A stretch of 64,000 nt of DNA from Stachybotrys elegans. Its lineage: Eukaryota > Ascomycota > Sordariomycetes > Hypocreales > Stachybotryaceae. The stretch is taken from assembly GCA_020746835.1 (NCBI GenBank), contig JAGPNK010000004.1:744001-808000 (forward strand), read 5' to 3'. How positions within the stretch are numbered: position 1 is the first letter of the stretch; each line of letters begins with the position of its first letter. A model generated the notes under the pieces. That model searched no databases. It was not told the origin of the DNA and saw only the letters and a program-made list of their open reading frames with translations. This document shows positions 53,979 to 64,000 of this stretch, in pieces. The translations under genes were made by a program, and so were the position numbers.

Positions 53979-54565
53979 CTAGGCAGCCTCTTTGCCCTTT
54001 CCTTGCGGCTGGGCAGCTGCTTGGGCCGCGGCTTGGAGCTGGATAATCTCCAGCTTCTTCTTCTCAATCTTCTCTTGTGTCTCCTTGATCTGATCCTCCT
54101 GGCGCGAGCTGTACCATCAATCAGCACTCTGCAAAAAGAAAGATAATAAAAAGCAAACAGCATGGGAAAGGGGGTCTTGCTACATTTCACCGGTGATAAA
54201 GTCCAAACGGCCCTTGACAGTACTCTCCGCTTCCACCTGGTCCTGCTTCAGGAGCACAGGGCCGACCAGCTTGTAAATGGTCTCATCTTCCTCGAGGTTC
54301 TCAAACTCCTGCGCATAGTCAGCCGTGGTCCAAATCCGAGCTGGGAGTTGTCTAGAAACTGGCGCCTACCTTTTTGACACCAAGATTCTCTTCCTTTTGG
54401 CCCTCCAATTTCTGCCTCGACTCCACCACTCCTTGGAGATCTATGAATAGTCAGATGCGCGCCCGTCGCAGAAGCAGTCCACGTCCACTGACCCTGCTGG
54501 AGTTTCTGGTACTCGTCGGAGAGCGTCTGGAGGTGCGCCTGAAGCTGCGCCTGGATCTCCGCCAT
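53979..54565 (-). CDS. yke2: Prefoldin subunit 6
   Basis: Four short exons from MAEIQAQLQAHLQTLSDEYQ (ATG at 54565) to KGKEAA at the stop at 53979. Joins: KLQQ-DLQGVVESRQKLEGQ, LGVKK-EFENLEEDETIYKLVG and ITGEM-ARQEDQIKETQ, all with GT..AG introns and CTGAC or similar branch sites. About 125 residues: two helical coiled-coil arms around a beta hairpin whose signature is YKLVGPVLLKQD. Known role: beta-type subunit of the heterohexameric prefoldin chaperone that hands unfolded actin and tubulin to the CCT chaperonin. The gene is too exon-rich to be found as a single open frame. Confidence 0.93.
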
Positions 54566-56600
<2,035 letters not shown>

Positions 56601-57081
56601 GGCACGGCAAGCGATGATATGGCACGGCATGGCGTCTTCAGGAGTTGGGGTATACGTATATCTCTGGCGAAGCTGCTCAGATAGCATAAGTGTTTTCAAT
56701 AGAACCATGACGGCGTCTAGCTAGCATATTGTTTTGCATCGTTGGAAGTAGAAAATGCTTCATGATTCAGAAATATCTTGGGGTTGGGACAAAACTGGCC
56801 ACGGGAGGTGATGCCGATATTATATTGTTTTAGTACTCACAATTAAATTGCATAAATTACCGTCATTCGATTCTTCTCTGTATTACTTCATTTCTGCCAC
56901 GAACTTTTCAACCTCCCTCTTAAGCAGCGTACTCATTTAGTACAGGGTAGATGTTACTGACCCTTATCTTATCGCTAGGCGGTCAATACCGGCAAAATAT
57001 TTTGGTGATGCTTCACTTCGCAAGCCTAAGCAGCTACGCTCCGAGGCACTGATGCCATAGTTTCCTTCTGCCGCTCCACCT
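56601..57081. other. Intergenic region after Vps4
   Basis: 3' UTR of Vps4 and 5' region of the next rightward gene. No gene recognised. Confidence 0.5.
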
Positions 57082-58915
57082 ATGTTTACGAGATCGCGGA
57101 ATGCCGTCAAGATTATCGGGCGGTCCATCGGCACATCGTCCCGAACCAGCAGCGGCCGGCATGACGTCGGTCCCACCGGCAGCCAGTATGTCGCGGCAAC
57201 CCCCCTCGCAGAGGAGCTAGCAAACACCGGCCTATACGACCTTCGTCGGAAGAAGAGGATAGGGGATAAGCGAAGAGTACATGTTGTGGAGGAGTCGGTA
57301 TGCGGTAAGCCGTCTCTTCTCCTTCGAGAGGCCCTCTGGCGCTGACGCAAGAGCTGCAGATGATGTGTTCTCGTATCTGGGAAGCTCGCTCGACCGACAC
57401 GTGGGATGCGACATACTTGATCTGAACCCGGGCGCCGGGCTCTGGAGCCGGAAGCTGCACGAGCGGCTGCAGCCGCGGAAGCACATCATGGTGGAACCGG
57501 AGCTGGAAGTGTACAAGCCCTTCGTCGAGGACCTGCTGGCCAAGGACAACGTCGTGGCCGAGGCGGTATCCCCCTTTGTGTGGACCAAGCTGCTCAACGT
57601 GCTGGACACGCACCTCTCGCACCACCCAGTGACACCGCCGGGCGCCACCCCCGAGCGGAACGACGAGCTTCTCGTCACCATGAACCTGTGCATGTACCCC
57701 AAGCGGGCGTTTGCCAACTTCGAGAACATCGCCACCATGTTCGTGTACCAGTTCCTCAACAGCATACCCAAGGGCGCGCTGTTCCACCGGTACGGCCTCG
57801 TGCGCATGCTTGTGTGGATGAACGAGGAGGACCGCACCCGCGTGCTGCCCCAGGTCACCTACTACCGGCGGCAGATGGCCTTTGAGCAGGAGCTGCACCA
57901 CGAGTGGGTTCGCCAGGTGACGGGCCCGGACAAGGACCACCTGGACTCGTTCAACGTCCGCGACAAGTGGATCGACATCGAGTCGGGCTACCAGACGCTG
58001 CAGCGCATGGAGGCTGCCGGGCGCGTCCCGCCTCGCGGCCGCGCGGCGAGAGCCTACAAGCTGGCCATGGCTGACCGTAGCCTGATGGGCCAGGAGCTGG
58101 CGGGCAAGCGGCCCATCCAGTTCATCCGGCCGCTGCAGAGCCAGATCGAGAAGCTCGGCAAGAAGGTGAAGAGCAACCCGGACAAGGCCAACGTCACCAA
58201 GCTCAGCATCATGAAGCGGCGGTCCGAGCTGTACGACGAGCGCGGCGTCATGTACACGGAGCTGCTAAAGGAGGTGTACGCGGCGCGCGAGCTAGCCGCC
58301 ACGTCGCCCGCCGAGTTCGCCGTGCGCCAGGCGGAGCTCCAGTCCCGCATCGAGGGCATGGTCAAGAACCCGGCCCAAGAGTTCCTCATGGCCTACGACA
58401 CGATGCAGCTGTTCCGGACCGACCCCCCGACGCTGCACTGGGACCGCCGCGAGTACGAGCCCCTCGTCGTCGACGCCAAGGAGGCCTACCCCAACTCGCC
58501 CATGTGCCTCATCGACTTCCAGCCCAAGGCGACGCACCCGCTGCTGCGCCACACGGGGCCCGGCTCCGACCACGCCGGCGACTTCGCCGACGCCATGCTC
58601 GCCGAGTTCTTCAAGCAGCGCGGCAGCTCCCTGCCCCGCGTCCTCAACGCCATCTGGCCCGGCGCCGACGAGATCCTCGACACCTGCCCCACGCTCAGGA
58701 ACCCGACCCTCGGCGGCAACCCTTTCACCACCGAGGATCTGGGCATCCGCGTCCGCAGCCTCAACGCCAACCAGTGGATCGAGATTCTCCAGGCGTGGAT
58801 GGACTGGCCTTTCCGGCCTGCGTATTCCCGCCTCGTCGGTCGCCTGGCCGAGACGACGATGCAGGACGAGTGGGACGAAGACGGAGGACGCAAGTCGCTC
58901 GATGACGCTGCCTAG
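57082..58915 (+). CDS. mtf1: Mitochondrial transcription factor B / rRNA dimethylase-like protein
   Basis: Two exons; an intron near 57306-57358 (GTAAGC..CTGCAG) joins ESVC to DDVFSYLGSSL. About 590 residues. The first 45 residues are rich in Arg and Ser with no acidic residue early, fitting a mitochondrial presequence. A class-I methyltransferase fold is visible from CDILDLNPGAGLWSRKLHER (SAM motif I, with glycines) through HIMVEPELEVYKPF. The next blocks, LLVTMNLCMYPKRAFANFEN and FVYQFLNSIPKGALFHRYGL, are characteristic of fungal Mtf1/TFB relatives. The long C-terminal extension (residues 300-590) is typical for filamentous fungi. Role by family: promoter melting with mitochondrial RNA polymerase; methyltransferase activity is often lost. 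Confidence 0.75.
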
Positions 58916-59419
58916 ATGGCGCTCCTTGTAGAAACAATTGTATAAACTGTATATTAGCATTAGAAATGTCCTGGAGTTGGTCTTGGATTAGAATGGGGGT
59001 CACAAAGAGCGCAACTAAAACACATATATAGATAGATATGCCATATCCTACAAAACGTATCTTTGTTCACTATTCAAGCTACAGAATTCTATCCAGAGTC
59101 AAGTTGTGTATGATCCAGCAGATGGACGGAATCACACAACAAATTGTCGCATAATGGCTCTCCAAGCCAGAGATGTCAGAAATCGTGCCTCGTCATCTGC
59201 TTCAACGAGTGTATCAGTGTGTATGCATTGGAGGGTAAGCAGGGACCAAGCATACTGAGTGCCCAAGAGGGCGTAAACGTGTGTATCATGCGATAAAGGC
59301 AAGGGTATCAGTGTCGGCGCTGCGCCTGAACGACGACGGGCCTGTGATGCTGGGTATTTTACTGCTCGCTGATTCCAAGTCAGCGGCTGGCAAAGCCAGA
59401 GTCACGGTGGCAAAGGACA
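58916..59419. other. Convergent 3' intergenic region
   Basis: 504 bp between the stops of two converging genes; AT-rich, likely 3' UTRs and terminators. No gene seen. Confidence 0.55.
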
Positions 59420-61488
59420 TCAAACTGCAAAGTGACCGAAGTCGGCCCAATTAAGGGGCAGGCCAACGTCTAGGTTGGCTTCGAGCGCATCCTCCACAGC
59501 GTTCAGATTGAAGTTTGGGTCGATGTGGCCGAAAAAGTCTTGCCCAGAGATGGCGTCAGCGAGGGAGTAGTCGACGAGGCTATCCAGGCGAGGCCCGTTG
59601 GGCATGGGGGCTTCAGAGACCGTCTGCTCCATGCTCTGCGCGGGGGCTGCCTCGTTGAGCGAGACGGTGGCGCGCGGGACGTCGGGCGGCAGAGGCGTGG
59701 AGTCCCTGGCCATGGTGTTGGCGGCCCGCTCCATCTCCTTCATGACACGCTCCCCTAGACCGGCGACGACCTTGGCGTTCCAGAAGTAATCGCCAAAGCT
59801 GCGGAGCAGGTCGCAGTTTCGCTGAAATGCGTTCATGGCCCTGGTTCTAAACATGGGCAGACGACTGTGACGCATCTTGCGATACTCGACGCTCAGCGCG
59901 AGGGACACGGCGTAGGGGATGAAGGGCAACGGGCTCAGCGAGTCTCGCTGCACGGCGCAGGCGATACGCTCAGCGGCGAGGGAGCGGCGGGCATTGGCGG
60001 ATGGGGGAGGGAGCGTTGCTGCGGCGGGGGCAGTACCAGGACGAGGTAGTCTACACGAAAGGATGATAACCGCGTGATAGAAGGCCTCGATGGTTGCTGT
60101 CGACGTCAGAAGCAGTCAAGAAGGATGGGGTAGGATGGCTTACCGATTAGAGGCGACGGGACGTGCAAGGCGTCGGCGTCGACAATCATGGCCTCCAAAA
60201 CCGGCAGATCAATGTAGGCCACTTTGGACATGCCGGAAATCTCAGCGCTAGGGCCTGGGCGGTAGAGTTCAAAGACTTGGTCCAGCCACTGCACCACGAA
60301 CAGGAGAAGGCGGAAGCAGGGGGGCTGATTCTTGATGCAGGCATGGAGATTGGTACCAATGTCGCGCTCGTGGAAGAGGCACGGGCGGGCGTAGATGGCT
60401 GTGTTGATCCTGTCCAAGGCCCAAACGGCGCAAAACAAGTTCTCCATGTCCGCTGTGTACGGGCCTTCAAAAGGGAGGAGATGGAGGCCGAGGGTTTGTA
60501 TGTGGTGAATGGCCCTGCCGCCTAGCTGGGCAGGCAAATCCGCCTCTTCAGCGCACGTGGGCTGCGTGTAGAGGGATAGGATGGTGAGAGCGCGGATGTG
60601 CAAGATACGGTCGGGGATGATGCTGGTCTCAAGTATAGCACGGACAGCCGAGGAAACAGTCTGAGAAAAGTCGCTGGCGGTGAGGAGCTCGGAGCCCTTG
60701 TTCTCGAGATACAGATAGGGCCGCATCTCGGGGTCCGTCACGGCAGCAAGGCAAACGAGCTGGCGAAGCAGCACGTTGCTTGGGCTTCCGAGGTCGCCCG
60801 CCAAGGCAGCGGCGGGGATCACGGGAAAGATGGGGTGGATTTTGTGCAGGAAGACGTGTCTGAACTTTGCAAAGTCGGCCTCGGGCGGGACACACGACAG
60901 GCAGTGCTCCCGAACAAAAGGCAGAAGAAAGCGATCCATAATCTGAGGTGGGCGCGAGGTAACGAGCTGCGCCTGGCCGGCGCCGGGCACCGAGGAAGAG
61001 AACCAGATGCCGACGTCGCCCTTCTGTGTGCCCTCCTTGACAAAGGCGGAGCCGGCGGCCTCCATGAAGATGCCCTCTGGGTTCAAGTCGCCGACGAAGC
61101 GGGACGAGCGAGCCTTGGAGGAGGAGGAGGGAAGCTGGGCATCGCCAACTGGCGAGGCGGAGGCTGGGGCGCTGACGGATGCATGGTAGGCTGGGACGCT
61201 GCCGTGCGTGTGAGACTGAGGGGATTCATGGTTGGAATTGGGGACTCTGTGTGACGTTAGCACATGTTTAGAATGAGGCGAGTCGACATACGGAGGCGTG
61301 GGAGGCGAGGAGACGGCCGTGGCGGAATGCTCATCCAGAGGCTGGTCATCAACATCCTGGGCGTGGATGCAGCGCCTCTTCTTGCGGCGGCACGACGCGC
61401 AGGCCTGCTGGACCTGCTTCCGCTTGACGGGCAGCCCACCTCTGGCAGGGTCCGAGGCGACGAATTTGACCTTCCGGGCGGTGGACAT
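59420..61488 (-). CDS. Fungal transcription factor with half zinc cluster
   Basis: Start MSTARKVKFVASDPARGG at 61488. The DNA-binding segment (residues about 29-41) reads CASCRRKKRRCIH: C-x2-C-x6-C followed by His, but the expected second half (C-x5-12-C-x2-C) is absent; a Gln/Asp/His-rich stretch follows. A 45-bp intron with perfect signals lies near 61250-61295 and leaves the frame open. A long fungal_trans-like region includes FLLPFVREHCLSCVPPEADF, HIRALTILSLYTQPT, ENLFCAVWALDRINTAIYAR and, after an intron near 60091-60143, the C-terminal block IPYAVSLALSVEYRKMRHSR. The stop at 59420 follows an acidic activation-type tail. Family: fungal Zn2Cys6-type regulators; targets unknown. Partial clusters occur in a subgroup with known loss of DNA-contact cysteines. 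Confidence 0.82.
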
Positions 61489-62153
61489 TTGCGTGGCGTT
61501 CTACGTCACTCCGGAGAAGTCGGCCTTGTCTCGACGGCTGAGCATGCTGCGCTTCACGGGCGCGGGCAGCTCATGTAGGGGGGGAGGATAGCGAACGGAG
61601 GGAGAGAGAGGGAAAGAGATAGGGTTTGTAATTTTGTGAAGTGAGAATAAGGGCTGCAATAGGCGTGGCGCTAGTTGATGATGGTGTTTTGGGCTGCTTC
61701 TTGGAGGTCAGCGGCAGCGCATTAGTCAGCATGCAAACAGCAATGACGATGAACGAATGGCAATCAATCCATCAATTTCTGCCTGTCGAGGAGCAGGAAG
61801 ATCCTCAGATTCATCGCGGAGTAGAGGCGTCGCGCTTGAAATTGCCCAGAAAAGCACCCGGCTGCTGCGTAACCACCGACGCTGCTGCACAACCAACCCG
61901 TCAAACCGTCCCGACATCCGTTGCTGTACATGAGAGGCGTGACGCGGGGGGTTTGTTTGGGCCATCCATGGGTCCCTGACAGTGGGTCGGCCGCTCCCGA
62001 GCTCCCCTCCCCACAATAATTCAATAATTCCCCTTCTGCAGCCAAACCACCACTGATGCTCGTCAACTCAACTCCACCATCCCAAACCTCAAAAGTCGCC
62101 TCTCGACTCCCATCCGCCACCGAACGACTTTCACCTCCAGCCCTATCCCAGCC
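61489..62153. other. Intergenic region upstream of the Mrx7-like gene
   Basis: Divergent promoters of the regulator (left) and the small mitochondrial gene (right). No gene recognised. Confidence 0.5.
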
Positions 62154-62587
62154 ATGGCACCCCACTGGTGGGCACTTCGTATCATTGCGGCATTCGAGGT
62201 TCGTCGCCCTCAAACCAGCTCTCCTAGATGCCTCAGCTAACCTTTCGACAGGATCGCATCATCGCCGCCGTACGACACCCTCCTCAATCCCACGCAACCT
62301 CATACCCCGTCTGACCAAACGTCTATAGATCCTCCGCCAGCCAGGCTTCCATCGCGCCGTTGGCAGAATCCACCGAAGCGTCCACGAGATGCAGCACGGC
62401 CGAAACCCGCACGAGCCGCTCGCACCGGGCGAGGCGACAGGTACGCACGCGAGTCTGGCTACAAGCCACTGCAGAGGAAACTGACGGGTATGCAGCCGAT
62501 CCGATGGCGGCATCGCGGCGGCAGAGCTTCTTCAAGCATTTTGTCCAGGAGCTGAAGAATCAAGCAAAGGGGAAGCCTACCGAGTAG
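62154..62587 (+). CDS. mrx7: Small Mrx7-like mitochondrial protein
   Basis: Four exons: 62154-62198, 62252-62269 (18 nt), 62329-62440 and 62497-62587. Introns of 53, 59 and 56 bp all have GT..AG ends and branch sites (CTAAC, CTGAC, CTGAC). The joined product is 88 residues: N-terminal hydrophobic MAPHWWALRIIAAFE, then DRIIAA from the 18-nt exon, ILRQPGFHRAVGRIHRSVHE and a basic C-terminus FFKHFVQELKNQAKGKPTE. The FHRAVGRIHRSVHE block matches the short fungal Mrx7/DUF2697-type proteins that associate with mitochondrial ribosomes or MIOREX assemblies. No single open frame covers it. Confidence in the exon structure is higher than in the family name. Confidence 0.65.
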
Positions 62588-63367
62588 TGAGTATCTCACC
62601 TCGACCGAAACTGCGACGACCTCGGCCAGCTCGGCAAGGATGTCGAGAACATTTCCGTTGTGGCAGAACCATCCATTACCGGCTCTCTATCCGCCAGTCT
62701 TGTTTTGAGGCCAGCTCGAGCAGCATCAAATCTCAAGCCACACACATCAAGCGACGAGATTCACCTGGCACAGCCGCCACACCAGCTTCACGCCATCCTC
62801 CATGGCATGCCGTACGCCGTGGCACAACCAACATGATATCTGGCAACACAGCATCACACCCGCAAATTCGTCTTTCAGATTTGGCGCCTCGGTAAAGGCG
62901 ATACACGTACCCTACTCTGCGCCGCCATCTTGGGTAGAGCGGCAAGGCTACCGAGATCGACATGCAGGGCTATATCTTAGACTGCAACTGTCTGCGGATC
63001 AGCACACCAATAGTGCTTGGGAGGCAAGGGATTGTGTATAAGCTCTGCGGCTGCAGATCAGCCCGGGCTCTCTGTGGGTTTAGCCTTGGCAGAGGTGATG
63101 GCTAGGAGGCCGCTATGACAATTGGGCGAGTTATCATGGCGAGAAGTGCTTGACTTTGAAGAGTCGAAAGGGACAGTACTGTCATTGTCGTCTTACACCA
63201 GCACGTGTCACTCTGTATGTCCAGAGGCAATGCCAACACCAATGATTATTACCCGCAATATTCCAAATCACTCTCAATATACCCTTATCCAAGAAACCAA
63301 AGACCAACATCCTGTCAAGCCATACCCGTCATCGCCACAATATACCCAATCCTCACTTACACACCCC
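62588..63367. other. Intergenic region, convergent
   Basis: 3' flanks of two converging genes. The open frames here are short and repetitive. No gene supported. Confidence 0.5.
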
Positions 63368-63729
63368 CTAAAAACCCAATACCCGATTCGCCCTCTCCAC
63401 AACCTCCCTCTCCCCACGCCTCATGCCCTCCCGCACCTCCAGCCTCTGCATCCCCATGGCCCTCAGCCCTCGCAGCCGCGCCAGGTCCCCCTCCCCCAGT
63501 CGCCCCTCGTGCCGGGCCTCGCCCTCGCCGCCGCCAAAGTCCGGGCCCGGCGCGCCCTGGCGAAACGCCTCGCGCTGCCGCACCATGTACGCCGCGTTCT
63601 GCTCCGTGACGGGGCAGATGGGGATGTACATGACGCTCGAGTCCTGCGTGCCCGCGTGAACCTTGTCGACGGCATGGATTGCTGCGGGGTGCTTCCGTCA
63701 GCCTTTCTCTGACAGCATAAAGAGAAGAG

Positions 63730-63760
<31 letters not shown>

Positions 63761-64000
63761 GAGGAGAGGGGCAAAACTTACTATCGCAGTGCCAGGCAAC
63801 ATAGTCTCCCGGCTTAATATCCGGTACATGCACCATACACTGCCCCAGTTCCAGGTGCGGATGCCACTCCTCGGTATACTCGAGCCCCTTACCCGGCACC
63901 GCGCCCTGCAAATCGCTATTCATCTCCTCGACGCTCATCATCCGCCAGTTGCCCTCCTCCAGGAACCCCTCGGCCCCCCTCTCCGCCGCCGCCGCAACCA
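63368..64000 (-). CDS. DUF1479-family oxygenase, cut at the right edge
   Basis: C-terminal part of a minus-strand gene running off the window. An intron at 63682-63781 joins DYVAWHCD to TIHAVDKVHAG. The exon up to 64000 has EEGNWRMMSVEEMNSDLQGA, GLEYTEEWHPHLELGQCMVH and PDIKPGDYVAWHCD; the last exon has HAGTQDSSVMYIPICPVTEQ and AAYMVRQREAFRQG. The family is the fungal and bacterial YbiU-like DUF1479 group, predicted 2-oxoglutarate/iron oxygenases; the HCD and IHAVD histidines fit metal binding. The substrate is unknown. The intron carries a long (GAAA)n run. Confidence 0.85.
63729..63762. repeat. (GAAA)n microsatellite in an intron
   Basis: About eight tandem gaaa units on the plus strand inside the DUF1479 gene's intron (63682-63781). 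On the coding strand this is a CTTT tract that could serve as an extended polypyrimidine tract before the acceptor. Confidence 0.85.

Overview
The window is nuclear DNA from a filamentous ascomycete. The genes are interrupted by short introns (about 45-115 bp) with GTRNGT-like donors, CTRAC-like branch sites and YAG acceptors. The gene content also fits: Zn2Cys6 regulators, a HET-domain gene, a PTH11/SAT4-type rhodopsin-like membrane protein, a Ppo-type oxylipin synthase, an AA9 LPMO and a DUF1479 gene. Protein style suggests Sordariomycetes, plausibly Hypocreales, but I cannot fix the genus. I recognise 29 protein-coding genes, two of them cut by the window ends. Most needed exon joining by eye. 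I saw no rRNA, convincing tRNA, transposon or CRISPR.

Layout, left to right. 0-11.8 kb is accessory in character: a rhodopsin-like membrane protein (cut at the left edge), a zinc-less MDR enoyl/alkenal reductase convergent with a Zn2Cys6 factor, then a small secreted Ser/Gly-repeat protein, a second Zn2Cys6 factor and a secreted spherulin/germin-type cupin. 13.5-19.1 kb holds a zinc alcohol dehydrogenase facing a full-length ABCB-type exporter. 19.7-24.2 kb holds an unrecognised protein, an F-box protein and a seven-exon CorA-like metal transporter. 24.7-27.9 kb is a convergent pair: a stand-alone nucleoside-phosphorylase-like protein and a HET protein, both from families tied to fungal non-self recognition. 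28.1-33.1 kb has a serine/threonine dehydratase with an apparent frameshift, a PGAP4-like glycosyltransferase and a conserved secreted protein.

34.6-43.6 kb holds a YVC1-type vacuolar TRP channel gene (one apparent frameshift), a secreted GH24 lysozyme, and a divergent pair: a large AAA+ ATPase and a DUF7708/STAND-like protein that lacks a visible P-loop. 43.7-47.3 kb is a fatty-acid dioxygenase/P450 fusion (PpoA-like). After a gene-poor 2.3 kb stretch comes an AA9 LPMO.

From 51.5 kb the content becomes housekeeping: an AMSH-type JAMM deubiquitinase, prefoldin subunit 6, Vps4, a mitochondrial transcription factor B-like protein, a third regulator with an unusual half zinc cluster, a tiny Mrx7-like gene built with an 18-bp exon, and a DUF1479 oxygenase cut at the right edge. 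AMSH and Vps4 both act on ESCRT-dependent sorting and lie 2 kb apart. The best leads for something undescribed are the AAA+/P-loop-less STAND pair at 38.5-43.6 kb and the PNP-like/HET pair at 24.7-27.9 kb.
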